Numbered from the stretch's first letter, positions 1 through 9,284 are shown. The stretch is 21,157 nt of DNA from Chara braunii (GCA_003427395.1 BFEA01000276.1:2047281-2068437), one strand, 5' to 3'. Numbers and translations are program-made. Notes: generated from the letters alone by a model not told the origin.

Positions 1-1070
1 GCCTGAGGCTGCGGCGCGTATACAGGAAGGCCCGCGGCCGAACACTGAGCGAGGTACTGGTGGTTTAAGCCAGCACTTTCTTTGGGAAAGGGGACACCTT
101 GGGAAGCGCAAAAAGGGGCACCTTGGGAAACACAATATACCAACTTTTGGGGTATCGAGGGGCAAGGTCCCACTTGCAGGGATTTAGAGATTTTGGCCAT
201 CTATCTTCGTTATCTGGCGCAAGTTGGACCTACTGACCCCTACCGGTAGCCCCAGTACTATCAGCCACCCACCCCCTCCTTTTTGCTTCTTGACCACCCA
301 TCCACCCTGCCATCCATCCAATGGGGAGGCTATAAAAAGAAGAAAAATTGAAGATCACGCTACTGGTTGCCTTTTGGATTTTGCGGGCAACGGTCGCTTG
401 TGAGCCAGCAAATAACAAACTGTTGGTAATTGAATTGGTTGGCTACCTTTTTTTTTTTTTTTTTCGTAGAGCTATGTTCTTCTCTTTTTTTTTTTTTTTA
501 AGCCTTCTCCTCCTCGGGGGCTAGGTCTCACTTACACGAATTAAGCGATATTGACCGTAGATAGCAAAGATCAACGGCCAGAATCTCTTAATCCGTGCAA
601 GTGGGACNTTNCCCCGGGGGACANCCATATATNTTTCTCNCANCTCACATANCTTTCTTCTCTCAATNTCACCTCACACTACCTACACATTAAANAAAAG
701 CAAGAACAAANTNNAAAAAAAAAAAAAAAAAAAAAAAAAGCAANAACAAAACCGGAAAAGATTCCCCCCAAAAAAGAAAAAGGAAATCCGAAAAAANAAA
801 GTTGGCGACCCCGAGGTCTGTGCATCAGCAGTAATCTGACGGCATTCACGGCCAGAGTCATTGGAAGAAAGGACTGCCAAAGGTGCCGGGCAGGGCAGGT
901 GCGGCACTCCTTGCTCCCGAATACAACGCATATAACAATCCAGGAAATAAAGGTAATGGATTAAAGCCAAGTGTCTGGTCCGATCCATCAGGGCCCCGTT
1001 TGAGCTCTTTCACAACTCCTCAATCCACACACATGACATCAGACATCCAACATGTGAAAGGCTGTGAGGT
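1..1070. other. Intergenic DNA, no gene recognised
   Basis: No open frame here resembles a known protein. Positions 87-128 hold two copies of a unit of about 25 bp built on CACCTTGGGA. Two T-runs lie at about 448-464 and 485-499, and an A-run at about 714-739 is surrounded by Ns, so base calls at 607-800 are poor. A 20-bp inverted repeat pair is listed separately. The rest shows nothing I can name. Confidence 0.5.
159..615. repeat. 20-bp inverted repeat pair enclosing 417 bp
   Basis: GGGGCAAGGTCCCACTTGCA at 159-178 is the reverse complement of 596-615 at all 18 called bases; the other two positions are N. The match stops at both ends. The layout suits a small element with terminal inverted repeats, but I see no convincing target-site duplication (flanks TATCGA and GGGGAC), and the interior has only T-runs and no coding sequence. 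A chance or older inverted duplication remains possible. Confidence 0.4.
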
Positions 1071-1180
1071 GCTGACACGTGGCAATTATTGCCCGTGCCG
1101 CTCTTCGCGTTAGTTGGGCCATCTACAGTTCCACGTCATTCAGGAGGGAAGGCTTGATTGATTATTCGTTGGAATAGCAA

Positions 1181-1248
<68 letters not shown>

Positions 1249-1640
1249 ATGTATGAAAAGAGCGCGAGTGCGGATTGGTACCCACGTCTGCTGACGTGGC
1301 GGTAAGGATAAGATTTTATCCATTTCCGCGGGGGGGAGGTGGTGAGGTCCCGACTTTTGGTCTGGATCCTGAGGTTGAAACCAGGGTCGGGACCAAGGTC
1401 GGGCAAAGGGACGGGGCCAGCGGCGCCGCAGGACCAAGTTGTGGGCCGTCGGGTTCGACGTCGGGATCCCGGCGGCAGGCTGTAGGAAGCAAGCAGTGGC
1501 CGCCATGGCTACCCTAGCGATGGGGGCCATCGGCTTGGAGGCCGGGATGGTCTTGCCGGGTTGTGCCACGTGGCAGAAGAGGATCCGCGACGGAGAGGAG
1601 AGCGGGGCTATGGCGTCGTCTACCGTGGGCAACACGTGTG
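1071..1640. promoter_or_regulatory. Cluster of ACGT-core (G-box/ABRE-like) motifs
   Basis: TGACACGTGGC (1073-1083), CCACGTCA (1131-1138), CCACGTC (1282-1288), CTGACGTGGC (1291-1300), palindromic GCCACGTGGC (1564-1573) and ACACGTGT (1632-1639) lie within 570 bp. In land plants CACGTGGC is the core bound by bZIP and bHLH regulators of light and abscisic acid responses. Two more sit at about 2436-2443 and 2675-2682. No TATA box, transcript or downstream gene is evident, so promoter function is inference; the GC-rich background makes some ACGT cores expected by chance. Confidence 0.25.
1185..1245. repeat. (AG)n microsatellite
   Basis: About 30 uninterrupted AG units. The Leu-Ser frames read from it on the minus strand are repeat artefacts. 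Confidence 0.95.
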
Positions 1641-1920
1641 CGAGCGACAGGTGTCAGCTCCGAGGCTCGACGGCTATGGTTGCCACATGTCCCAGCAGGA
1701 TCTCTACCTCTGCCTCCATCTCTGTTTGCAGCCGACGATTGATCCCCGCTCGCCTTCACACCAACTTCCACTCCCGTAGAGACATGTGTCACTGCCTGGC
1801 GAACAGCAAGGAAAGGCGGAAGGCAGCTCCCGTCTGGAGGTCCACCATAGCCGGGCAAGGAGCGTCGGCATCGACGAGTACCGGTGAGTCAGTGAGCGCA
1901 AGAAAGACTCGTTGTCTTCC
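1246..1920. other. GC-rich stretch, no recognisable gene
   Basis: Open frames run through much of this stretch on both strands (for example plus 1439-1972, 177 codons), as expected when GC is high. The plus frame runs into the TCCC microsatellite and its product (Met-, Cys- and Ser-rich, no domain) resembles nothing I know. The frames overlap on opposite strands with equal length, which argues against any one being real. A short unrecognised exon cannot be excluded. Confidence 0.4.
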
Positions 1921-2100
1921 TCCATCCCTCCCTCCCTCCCTCCCTCCCTTTTCCACCCTTTTCCCATTCTGACGTTGTAGACTCCCTGAGGTTCGGACCG
2001 GTTTGTCTGTCTATGGCCAAGCTCAGGGGGGGGGGAGGCGGAAGAGGAAGGATGGAGGAGGCTCCCTCCCTCCCTCCCTCCCTCCCTTCCTCCCTCCCTT
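1921..2100. repeat. (TCCC)n microsatellites, two blocks
   Basis: CCCT repeats run at about 1925-1949 and 2063-2100, separated by unrelated sequence that includes a G-run at about 2028-2036. Confidence 0.9.
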
Positions 2101-2281
2101 CGGCCATCTCGCTTCCGGCATTTTTCCATTCTGACCTTTTTGTTTTTTCCTTCTTCTTTCTTAAATAGTGTGCAGTCCCGCGTCCATTCTGACCTTTTTT
2201 CCCCCCTCCATCTCGCAAGAATGTGCATGGTTTATCATCCATTCTGACCTTCTTTCTTAAAATAGTGTGCAGTCCCGCTTC
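1965..2281. repeat. Degenerate repeat of an ATTCTGACCTT module
   Basis: CCATTCTGAC recurs at about 1968, 2127, 2184 and 2240. Two of the copies are followed by a T/C-rich stretch and then the same words, TAGTGTGCAGTCCCGC, ending near 2183 and 2279. The unit is irregular because the pyrimidine stretch varies in length. It looks like local duplication of a module of about 45-60 bp. Confidence 0.7.
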
Positions 2282-3040
2282 TGGCAGATATGGGTATGCC
2301 GGCAGCGTTAGATCATCCATCACCCGCGGTAGCGAACCTGGGGATCAAGCCGGGGCCGGGGCCGGGATCAAGCTTGACAAAAGGCAAAAAAAAAACCAAA
2401 AAAAAAACCAAGAAAGAAAGATATTTGCCTCCCACACACGTGGAAAGTGATTTGGTGCAGCATTCGACTCATGCATGCAACATAGCTGTTCACTCAACAT
2501 GAACACAGTGATAAGAAAAAACATTTTCTTTCATCGATCGCAAACTCGTACATGGAAAATGCCGACAGAAAGATTCTCGACGCAACAGCACCGTGACATT
2601 CCCAGGCACGCACGTACACGCGCGAGAGACGCGAAAACGCCCTACAGGGCCTACACACGCGCTACGCCTCCCACACACGTGGCGGTGCCCGAAATGCATT
2701 TCTTGATCAAACAACGGAACGCAGCCTGGGCCCGAAAATTGTTCTGTCGTCCTTCGGGACATCAAAGCCGTTAAAACTGGAGCGATGCAGGAAAGAGAAG
2801 ACTAATTGATTAATTAATTAATTAAGTAAGGATGGATGGCCCGTGCAAGCAAGGATGACACGCATAAATCTAGAAATGGTCCAAATTTGTATTGAAAAAA
2901 AAAAAAAATCAATAACGAGCAACCAACAAAAAAAACAAAACGAGCAACCACTGCGCTTCTATTCTGTCATTCTCTCTCCTCTCACGAGCTTCCTCGGCTT
3001 CCCGGGCAGACATCGAGCCAACTCAACCATTCACTTGATC
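2282..3040. other. Intergenic DNA, no gene recognised
   Basis: Contains A-rich runs (2386-2407, 2895-2910), a GATTAATTAATTAATTAA stretch near 2808-2825, and the 17-bp sequence GCCTCCCACACACGTGG at both 2427-2443 and 2666-2682. I see no protein-like open frame. Confidence 0.5.
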
Positions 3041-3042
3041 CT

Positions 3043-3045
<3 letters not shown>

Positions 3046-3120
<75 letters not shown>

Positions 3121-3133
3121 ACACACACACACT
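3046..3133. repeat. Compound (TC)n(AC)n microsatellite
   Basis: TC units to about 3081 pass directly into AC units to about 3133 with one small break. Confidence 0.95.
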
Positions 3134-3231
3134 GTGTGCCACACACGCATACACGTGCAGCAATACACACTCATTCACAGACAATAGAGTCAGAGACACG
3201 CGGCTCCCGCGTGCGCATAAGAGACACACGC

Positions 3232-3233
<2 letters not shown>

Positions 3234-3313
<80 letters not shown>
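3234..3313. repeat. (GA)n microsatellite
   Basis: About 39 uninterrupted GA units, followed by unrelated sequence. Confidence 0.95.
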
Positions 3314-3316
<3 letters not shown>

Positions 3317-3519
3317 TTTACTAGACGGTACGGCCCAGCAGTTGCTGGGTATCAACAGAACTGTCAGCCTTAACTTTGCTTTGAGCTATGTTCCACAGAT
3401 GCTCGTGGCGTTAAAGCAGTCGCTGGGAATGAATAGGACAGCCTAAACTTTGCCATCATTGTCTGTAGGAATGCAAATCAGTGAACAGCACCTTCAAGCA
3501 CGTTACAGCGATACGTATA

Positions 3520-3650
3520 GATATACCCATAGACATACCTATAGACAATGCCTATAGACAAAATACCTATTGACATAATGACACAATGAGTACACAATGA
3601 TGACACAATGATGGCACAATGCTGACGCAATTATGGCACAACGATGAGAG
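3520..3650. repeat. Degenerate short tandem repeats
   Basis: A block of CCTATAGACA-like units (about 3523-3575) is followed by a block of ACACAATGATG-like units (about 3578-3645). The copies differ by substitutions and small indels. No coding potential. Confidence 0.7.
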
Positions 3651-3695
3651 ATTGCGAGTGATCACAAAGCTGTTAGAAATGCTCGAGATAGTCCA

Positions 3696-3775
3696 GTTGA
3701 TGTAGCTCAGTGGTTAGAGCACAGGTTGGAAATGCGCATTGTGGTATGAGGTTGCGGGTTCAAATCCGCAGCCTT
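3696..3775 (+). pseudogene. tRNA-like sequence (tRNA pseudogene or SINE head)
   Basis: An A-box-like TGTAGCTCAGTGG starts at 3701 and a B-box-like GGTTCAAATCC lies at 3757-3767, which are the two internal RNA polymerase III promoter elements. The D stem is intact (GCTC 3705-3708 with GAGC 3717-3720), and TGCGG/CCGCA can form a 5-bp T stem, but with an 8-nt loop. The interval between D and T arms is about 10 nt too long, I find no proper anticodon stem, and the acceptor ends do not pair. It is therefore not a working tRNA. No poly(A) tail follows, so a complete SINE is not shown here. Confidence 0.6.
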
Positions 3776-4106
3776 GCGCATGGACACTGGCAGGGCGTTA
3801 GAATGACGCATGGGTGGACACATACCCCTTGGGATGACGCAGGTTAGCTATTGCAGACACTGCCTGCACACCACCCAAGGGTTGTTCATGGTGTTGTATG
3901 TTGGTTCTGGGTTCAACATGGGTTGCTTGGGGGTGTTGGTCTTGGGTGTTCTGTTGATCTCCCCAGTCTGGCATATCACACGTTCATGCCATTTCCGTTA
4001 GTCATTCACATGGTAGAGTCATTCGATTACACGTTACAAGGTCACGGGGTTGAGCTTGGTTCGGACCTTGGGGGGGTCCTTGTCCAGCTTACCCCGTTCT
4101 CTCTTC
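3776..4106. other. Sequence downstream of the tRNA-like head, function unknown
   Basis: This may be the body of a longer non-autonomous element, because the tRNA-like head lies just left and a dispersed 90-bp repeat just right. No gene or clear boundary is visible. Confidence 0.3.
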
Positions 4107-4205
4107 GATATACACACATAATGCTGCCTATACATCTTGATACATTGATTCACAGAGCACACACAGCCTTCGGGCATATATACACAGCTTGCAACTTATA
4201 CATGG
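4107..4205 (+). repeat. Dispersed repeat, copy 1 (partner at 8676-8765)
   Basis: Shares CATCTTGATACA and the order TGCTG...CATCTTGATACA...CACAG...CTTCGG with 8676-8765. The copies differ at many positions, so they are old. TTATACATGGCC also occurs at the right edge here (about 4196) and just left of the other copy (about 8646). Confidence 0.6.
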
Positions 4206-4209
4206 CCTT

Positions 4210-4228
4210 CTTTTTTTTTTTTTTTTTT
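4210..4228. repeat. T homopolymer
   Basis: A run of about 19 T; length is unreliable in assemblies. Confidence 0.9.
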
Positions 4229-4266
4229 TACAATGTTCTGGATTATTAAACGGGCCCAGTGCCCAA

Positions 4267-4304
4267 GGCTGATATTACCAATAAGGGCTGATATTACCAA
4301 TAAG
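4267..4304 (+). repeat. Tandem 19-bp duplication
   Basis: GGCTGATATTACCAATAAG is present twice, head to tail, without a mismatch. Confidence 0.9.
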
Positions 4305-4368
4305 AAGATTGAGGCCGGGGTCCTCACAGTCGAACACATGCTGAGAACCGGGCTCAGCTTCCCTCATA

Positions 4369-4466
4369 TGATGATAATGATAATGATGATGATGATGATG
4401 AATTTCTTTGTAAACTGTGAGATAATCATACTAATGATGATGATGCTAAAGATGATGATGATTAGT
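4369..4466. repeat. (ATG)n-rich microsatellite, two blocks
   Basis: ATGATAATGATG-type repeats at about 4369-4400 and a second block at about 4433-4464, separated by about 30 bp of AT-rich sequence. Confidence 0.85.
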
Positions 4467-4529
4467 ATAGAAAAAATATAAAAGACTATGCTATATCAGC
4501 AATTCTGGTCTCCTAATCCTGGAACAACT

Positions 4530-5390
4530 CCTAGCCCTCCCTATACCAGGACATTACATCTCAGAGACAATGCCATCCTAACCAACATCAANCATAGCTG
4601 ACCTGTTCTCGCCACCTAGACTATCCCTGGACCCATAGGTTGTCAAGGCAGCCCCCCCCGGTTCGCCACTGGATTGCCTTCCTCCCTCAGCAAATCCCCA
4701 GATCTCTCTACAAGGCCTCACACTCCTGCCATTTGCAGGTTACAGGGCAACGCCCCAGCTCCGGCCAGCGTCGTTCTGGCATCGGCAAACCAGGAGCGCC
4801 GAACCAAGCAACTCTGCAGATATCAGTCCAGATTCGATCGTCTCTGAAATCCTATATCCCGAATGAGGAAGAAGGCCAGATGCCGCCAAAAGTTACAGAA
4901 CACCAAAAAGCTTGATATAACATGATTGAGAACTATGGAATTCTTTTTTTTTTTTTTTTGAATAAAGAAGAAAAGCAGAAGCCGCTAAAAAATATTCAAA
5001 ACCAGCAAGCCCCCTTTTTTTTTTGGATCCACTAGCTTCCCCCAGACTAGACTCAGCACTCCCAAGACACCTCAACCTGCCCAATACCTGCCATCGCTGT
5101 TGTGTACTCACTACCAAAGCTATCCCCGGCTCAAGGGTTGCCTTGACAATACCTCCTAGTTTGCCACTGGATTGCCTTCCACCCTCGACCATCCCCAGAT
5201 CTCTCTACCAGGCCTCATGCTCCTGCTACAAAACAGGTCACAGGGCAAACACCCCAGCACCGGCCAGAGTCGTTCTGGCATCGGCCAACCAAGAGCTCAA
5301 AACACGGCTTACTCTAGCAGGCGCCAAACAAGATGCAGCTATCCCTGAAATCCTGTTATAAAGAATAGAAGAAACCAGCTGTCACCTACG
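4530..5390 (+). repeat. Diverged tandem duplication, period near 498 bp
   Basis: The second half repeats the first: GCCACTGGATTGCCTTCC at 4665 recurs at 5163, followed in both by CCCCAGATCTCTCTAC, AGGCCTCA, CACAGGGCAA or TACAGGGCAA, CGGCCAG and GTCGTTCTGGCATCGGC. Weaker similarity extends left (CTATCCC, GTTGTCAAGG versus GTTGCCTTGACAA). Substitutions and indels are frequent, so the duplication is old. No long open frame is shared between copies, so I call it non-coding. A and T homopolymers sit at 4945-4960 and 5015-5024. Confidence 0.7.
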
Positions 5391-5394
5391 GAAG

Positions 5395-6640
5395 TGTCAC
5401 ACCCAGGTAAGAATTTCCTCCCCCTCTCCTCTGTTACATGCTGCGCGTGCACACGCGGGCCATTTTGCAGGCCCGACGTCCGTCAGGCCAAAAGCCTGAA
5501 TTTCAGGCCGAAAGCCTGTGATCCAGGGCTTACAGGCCCCATGTCGGATCAGGCCGAAAGCCTGAATTCCAGGGCGACAGCCCCTATGTCGTTTCAGACT
5601 AAAAACGACAACAGCCTTTTTAGCCTGAAACGAAGGGCCATTTTCGGTCGTTCATCAGAACGACCGGCCCTGAAACTCAGGCACCGAACCAGGGTTTTGG
5701 GAACAGACTATTATTAGCCTGTTCCCCACGCCAGCCTCAGCAGCTGCTGCACGCCAGCCTCAACAGGCTGCTGCACGCCAGCCCCTGGCACACTTCGGCA
5801 TTGGCAAGAGCTGCCTCCTCGGCCTGGCTCGCCCTTCAGCAGTCAGGAGGCTTGTCGAGGTAGTACATAGGGACTTCCCAGGCACTTCCAAGGGAGGCAG
5901 TCGGCAGCTGTAGTCTTCAGGATTTGGGAGCAGCACTCTGGAGGGAGCGCTGCAGAGTAGTAGTAGTAGCGTTAGCTAGTAGTCTTCAGCGCTGGGCGCG
6001 GTAGGTAGCTGTAGTCTCCAGCGCTGGGCGCCATAGCTAGGATAGTGCTAGAGAGAGAGAGAGATTGGGCGGAGGCCAGAGGTACTTACCTGCAGCGCCG
6101 TTGCTCCAGCTTCGTCTTCGAGGTACCTGCAGCACAACGCCAATACCACAGGTCAGTATCTGGCTCGTAACAGTGAGAGAGAGAGTTCTTCTTCTTCCTC
6201 TTCTCTGTCCACCATCTCCTCTTCCCCCTCTCAACATCTGACTTCATTGCATCTGCAGACTACGAGAGAAGAGAGACAGAGCTTGGTGACATCGGATCCA
6301 GACTCGACTTTTGGGACTTCAGACATGACAACGAGGGATTATTTGGGATTGGTGACAAAGACTTGGTGTTGACGACATTCCCATCTCTCTCCCTCCTTTC
6401 GTCTGATCCCTTCCTCTTCGTCTGTGTATGTCTGAACCTGGCGCTTTCTTCCTGTGTACAGCGCCAGGCTCCTTCACACCTGGTGATGGATACGATGCAT
6501 GTTTGGTCTGAATTCAAACATTGATTGGGCTAGTTATTAGTATTCTAGCATTCTGCTTCGCTACTTTGTACTATGTGAATGAGGTCAGTCCCGGTCAGGT
6601 CAGTCTTTGTATCTAAGTCTTTCCTGCGCTATTCAGCACC
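5395..6640 (+). repeat. Long dispersed repeat, copy 1 (LTR-like, non-coding)
   Basis: Matches 9285-10840 in the same orientation over most of its length. Shared landmarks in order: CAGGCC/GCCTG-rich head, AACCAGGGTTT, GCCTGTTCCC, CACTTCGGCATTGGCAAGAG, AGTACATAGGGA, CAGCACTCTGGAGG, a run of TAGTAG, GGCGGAGGCCAG, ACTTACCTG, TCTTCGAGGTACCTGCA, an AG run, TTCTTCCTGTGT, GCGCCAGGC and CCTTCACACC. It begins near TGTCACACCC (5395), a sequence type often seen at LTR starts, but I cannot define a matching CA end or target-site duplication. No protein-coding frame is conserved between copies. It could be a solo LTR or a non-autonomous element. Confidence 0.65.
5480..5690 (+). other. Run of short hairpins in the repeat head
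   Basis: CAGGC/GCCTG stems with 5-nt loops recur (for example CAGGCCGAAAGCCTG at about 5502 and 5551), and CGGTCGTTC (5645) pairs with GAACGACCG (5658) around a 4-nt loop. The second repeat copy has different hairpins in the same interval, such as CAGGGCC/GGCCCTG near 9478 and GAGGGCC/GGGCCCTC near 9517. Folding potential thus appears kept while the sequence changes; whether it is selected is unknown. Confidence 0.5.
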
Positions 6641-7824
6641 TTTTGTATGTATGAGAATGCACATTGTTTGTCGAGATTCTACTCGCACCGCATTGTCCAT
6701 TCAGTCGGTTATTACGTGCATCGCATATCTGTGCATGTAACACCTCCTTCCCACCCTGTCCCTTCGCTGCCTCCGCCGACAGAGAGTGCTGAAATTAGAA
6801 GACCTTCCCCGTCAGCCCCAACTTGGAACAGTCCCATCTTACACCCTACAACCCAGAGAAATCCAGTTCCCACCAGAAGTATTCCTCTGCTACCCCATAC
6901 CCTAATCTGCCTCCACTGAGGTTTGATGCTTGCTCACATCAGCCCCAGCCCCAGAGTAGAGTATCCCCCACCATCTGCTGATACCCCCTTCCGAGCATCA
7001 CTACCCTCCTAGTGCTGCTCGTGTAGAGTAGAGCTCACCCCCTCCAAGAATCCCTCATACAGATTTTGAAAGAAACACTGATACACACAGGAGGAACAAA
7101 GAAAAAACATGCGGAATTTAGAGTTCCATTTTTGTTGAAACAGCAGTTGAAATTACTGAGGAGAACTTATGGAAATACCAAAAGAAGATGAGACATGACA
7201 TCCTTTGTCCCTAAGCTGCTAGAAAACAGGAAATATTAATTAAACATAAATCAATTAATTCGAATTTTTGGTATTAAAAAATACCATCAGGATGATAAGG
7301 ATAGTCAAGAATATCGAGATGTGAAATTCAGTATATGATGATGAGAATAGTCAAGAATATTCCGATATTTTAGTTAGGATATTAATTAACGAAGATTAAA
7401 GTAAAAAATAGTTGAGGTGTTAATTAAAAAATGCAAGCAGAGGAGAAAAAACTATAGTGAGACATACTTCCCCCCCATCCTGGTTTTCCCGAAAAAAAAA
7501 AAACACTAAACGCTAATCCCTCCCCCTTCCCCCACAAACCTCCCTCCACTTTCACCTATTGTCCTCACACTCTTTTCTTCCTCATATCTACGACCCTTCC
7601 ACACTCATCCCTCCTCCAATTTCACTCATCATAGCCCCCCTTCTCCCGTCTCTCTCCCTAAAATGGGGAGAGTTGAGCGCAGAGCATCAGACAGCGAACA
7701 AGAGACGAGGAATGGATGTAGAGAGTAGGCAGAGAAAGAGGAGAGGAGGAAGGGAGAGGAGGAGAGAGGAAAAGAAAGAAGTAGGAGCGATTTGAGGAGG
7801 AGAGTAGAGTCGCTCACGTCAGAT
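6641..7824. other. Intergenic DNA, no gene recognised
   Basis: 6740-7060 is C-rich with many CCCC/CAGCCCC words. 7200-7440 is AT-rich with ATTAATTAA motifs and AGTCAAGAATAT twice (about 7303 and 7349). 7490-7650 is pyrimidine-rich and 7690-7800 purine-rich. None of the short open frames resembles a protein I know. Confidence 0.45.
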
Positions 7825-7825
7825 T

Positions 7826-7833
7826 ATGATGAC

Positions 7834-7865
<32 letters not shown>

Positions 7866-7866
7866 C
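7826..7866. repeat. (GAT)n microsatellite
   Basis: About 13 GAT units with one GAC near the start; it explains the poly-His and poly-Ile frames on the minus strand. Confidence 0.95.
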
Positions 7867-7867
7867 G

Positions 7868-8189
7868 TGAAGAACATAATAATGGTGATGGTTGCTGATA
7901 ATGAAGTTGATGATGTAGCTTGTTGATGGGAATCCAGATGATATTCCACTGTAGACGCAGCTTGGATGGAGTAGGTAGGGCAACAAACAGCTGGCGACTA
8001 AGACGCGAGTTGAAACCTCCCATGATGAAGCTTGACGTTTCTCGGACTCCATACTCGAGCACCTCCCACTCACTATCCCCCGACAATCTCCTTCCACCCC
8101 CGGGACACACTCTACTCTTCTCTTTCTCACGACGAGCCGACCTCCTCCACCACAAAATTCGCAAGATGAAGTCTAGAAGTGATTTCCCA
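7868..8189. other. Stretch with overlapping open frames, no recognised gene
   Basis: A plus frame (7920-8192, 90 codons) and minus frames overlap it. None has a domain, a recognisable start context or clear splice sites. Codon-like composition is not obvious. I cannot decide whether part of it is an exon. Confidence 0.3.
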
Positions 8190-8339
8190 TGAAGCAGTGC
8201 GCGATTAAAGCAGAACTCCCCTTCATACGGCATGCTAGCCTGCAGCATCACTCATATGAAGCGTGAAGCAGAGAGATGGCACAATTGTGCTTTCAAAAGT
8301 CGGGGAAGGGGAGTTCTGCTTTAATCGCGCACTGCTTCA
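8190..8339. mobile_element. Perfect 34-bp inverted repeat, MITE-like
   Basis: The arms 8190-8223 and 8306-8339 are exact reverse complements, running inward from TGAAGCAGTGCGCGATTAAA. They enclose 82 bp, for 150 bp in total. No coding capacity. Size and architecture suit a miniature inverted-repeat transposable element; a plain hairpin locus is the alternative. Target-site duplication is not clear (CA/AT flanks only). Confidence 0.55.
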
Positions 8340-8473
8340 ATGAGCATGCACGATCGCACGCATGAACCCGCACAAAAGATCGCACGTTCTGACACTTACA
8401 CGCACGCTGGGAGACACAATGACACTTGTCTTTTGGCATGAGCATGCACGATCGCACGCATGAACCCGCACAA
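8340..8473 (+). repeat. 36-bp direct repeat, 98 bp apart
   Basis: The 36 bp beginning ATGAGCATGCACGATCGCAC at 8340-8375 recur exactly at 8438-8473. The first copy abuts the inverted repeat at 8339. The interval and the 100 bp after it are rich in CACGCG/GCACGT alternations. Confidence 0.85.
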
Positions 8474-8675
8474 CGCCACACAATCAGGCGCGACATTGCA
8501 CGCGCCCATGCGCACTCACACGCGCGCACGTGCGCTAAGACCCGCACATCGCACCCGCTCCCACACACATGCGTCAGCTGCTGAGCCAGCAGCGCTGCGT
8601 TCGCGGGCGCCATCCTGCCGTACGGGAACTTCGGCAACAAGCGAATTATACATGGCCTACGGGCTACGTACACAA

Positions 8676-8765
8676 GTTTCCACATATGGTGCTGTCTGCA
8701 CATCTTGATACACAGATACACGAAGCATACAGTCTTCGGATACACACAGATTATGAACTACACAA
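8676..8765 (+). repeat. Dispersed repeat, copy 2 (partner at 4107-4205)
   Basis: Contains GTGCTGTCTGCACATCTTGATACA and CAGTCTTCGG in the same order as copy 1. No coding frame. Confidence 0.6.
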
Positions 8766-8880
8766 CTATCAGACTGGTGGGGTCTAGTCACTGGTGGGGT
8801 CTTGTATCTGCAGTAGGGACAGGTATGGGCCACTGGACTTCCTACTGATACTCGAATAGAACTGTCTAGTGATCATATAT

Positions 8881-9272
8881 AAGGCTTAGACCCTGGTGTA
8901 AAGGTAGGGGTATAAGTCGCTCAGGCCAGTCTGAGTTCCGCCTGGCCTTGGGTAAGCTAGGGGAAGGACGGTAAGATTGCTTCAATGGGTGCTACCCTGT
9001 CGGAAACCTAGGGCCCAGAGTCTCTTGGGGCCTGTAGTAGATTGTTTGGGCCTGGCGTCTGAAGTTTCTGTTCGACAAGGCTTTGACCCTGGGGTAAAGG
9101 TAGGGGTATAAGTCGCTCAGGCCAGTCCGAGTTCCGCCTGGCCTTGGGTAAGCTAGGGGAAGGACGATAAGACTGCTTCAATGGGTGCTACCCTGTCTGA
9201 AACCTGGGGCCCAGAGTCTCTTGGGGCCTGTAGTAGATTGTTTGGGCCTGGCGTCCGAAGTTCTTGTTCGAC
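8881..9272 (+). repeat. 196-bp tandem duplication
   Basis: 8881-9076 and 9077-9272 are the same length and differ at only about ten positions. Each begins AAGGCTT and ends TTCGAC, with GGGGTATAAGTCGCTCAGGC inside. The pair lies directly left of copy 2 of the long dispersed repeat and has no counterpart beside copy 1. Confidence 0.9.
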
Positions 9273-9284
9273 AAGGCTCGTCTG

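Noticed and set aside
1140-1406. Minus-strand open frame with long Leu-Ser repeat
   Set aside because: It is the translation of the (AG)n microsatellite and flanks.
3023-3355. Long Ser-Leu and Cys-Val repeat frame on the minus strand
   Set aside because: Produced by (GA)n and (TG)n microsatellites; no protein character outside them.
3696-3775. Functional tRNA gene
   Set aside because: Acceptor ends do not pair, no anticodon stem is found and the D-to-T interval is too long.
7814-8251. 145-codon minus-strand frame ending in poly-His
   Set aside because: The His run is the GAT microsatellite and the rest has no recognisable domain or start; overlapping plus frames are equally long.
8340-8570. 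CRISPR-like array, because repeats of 36 bp recur
   Set aside because: Only two copies, 62-bp interval, no further repeats and a eukaryotic setting.
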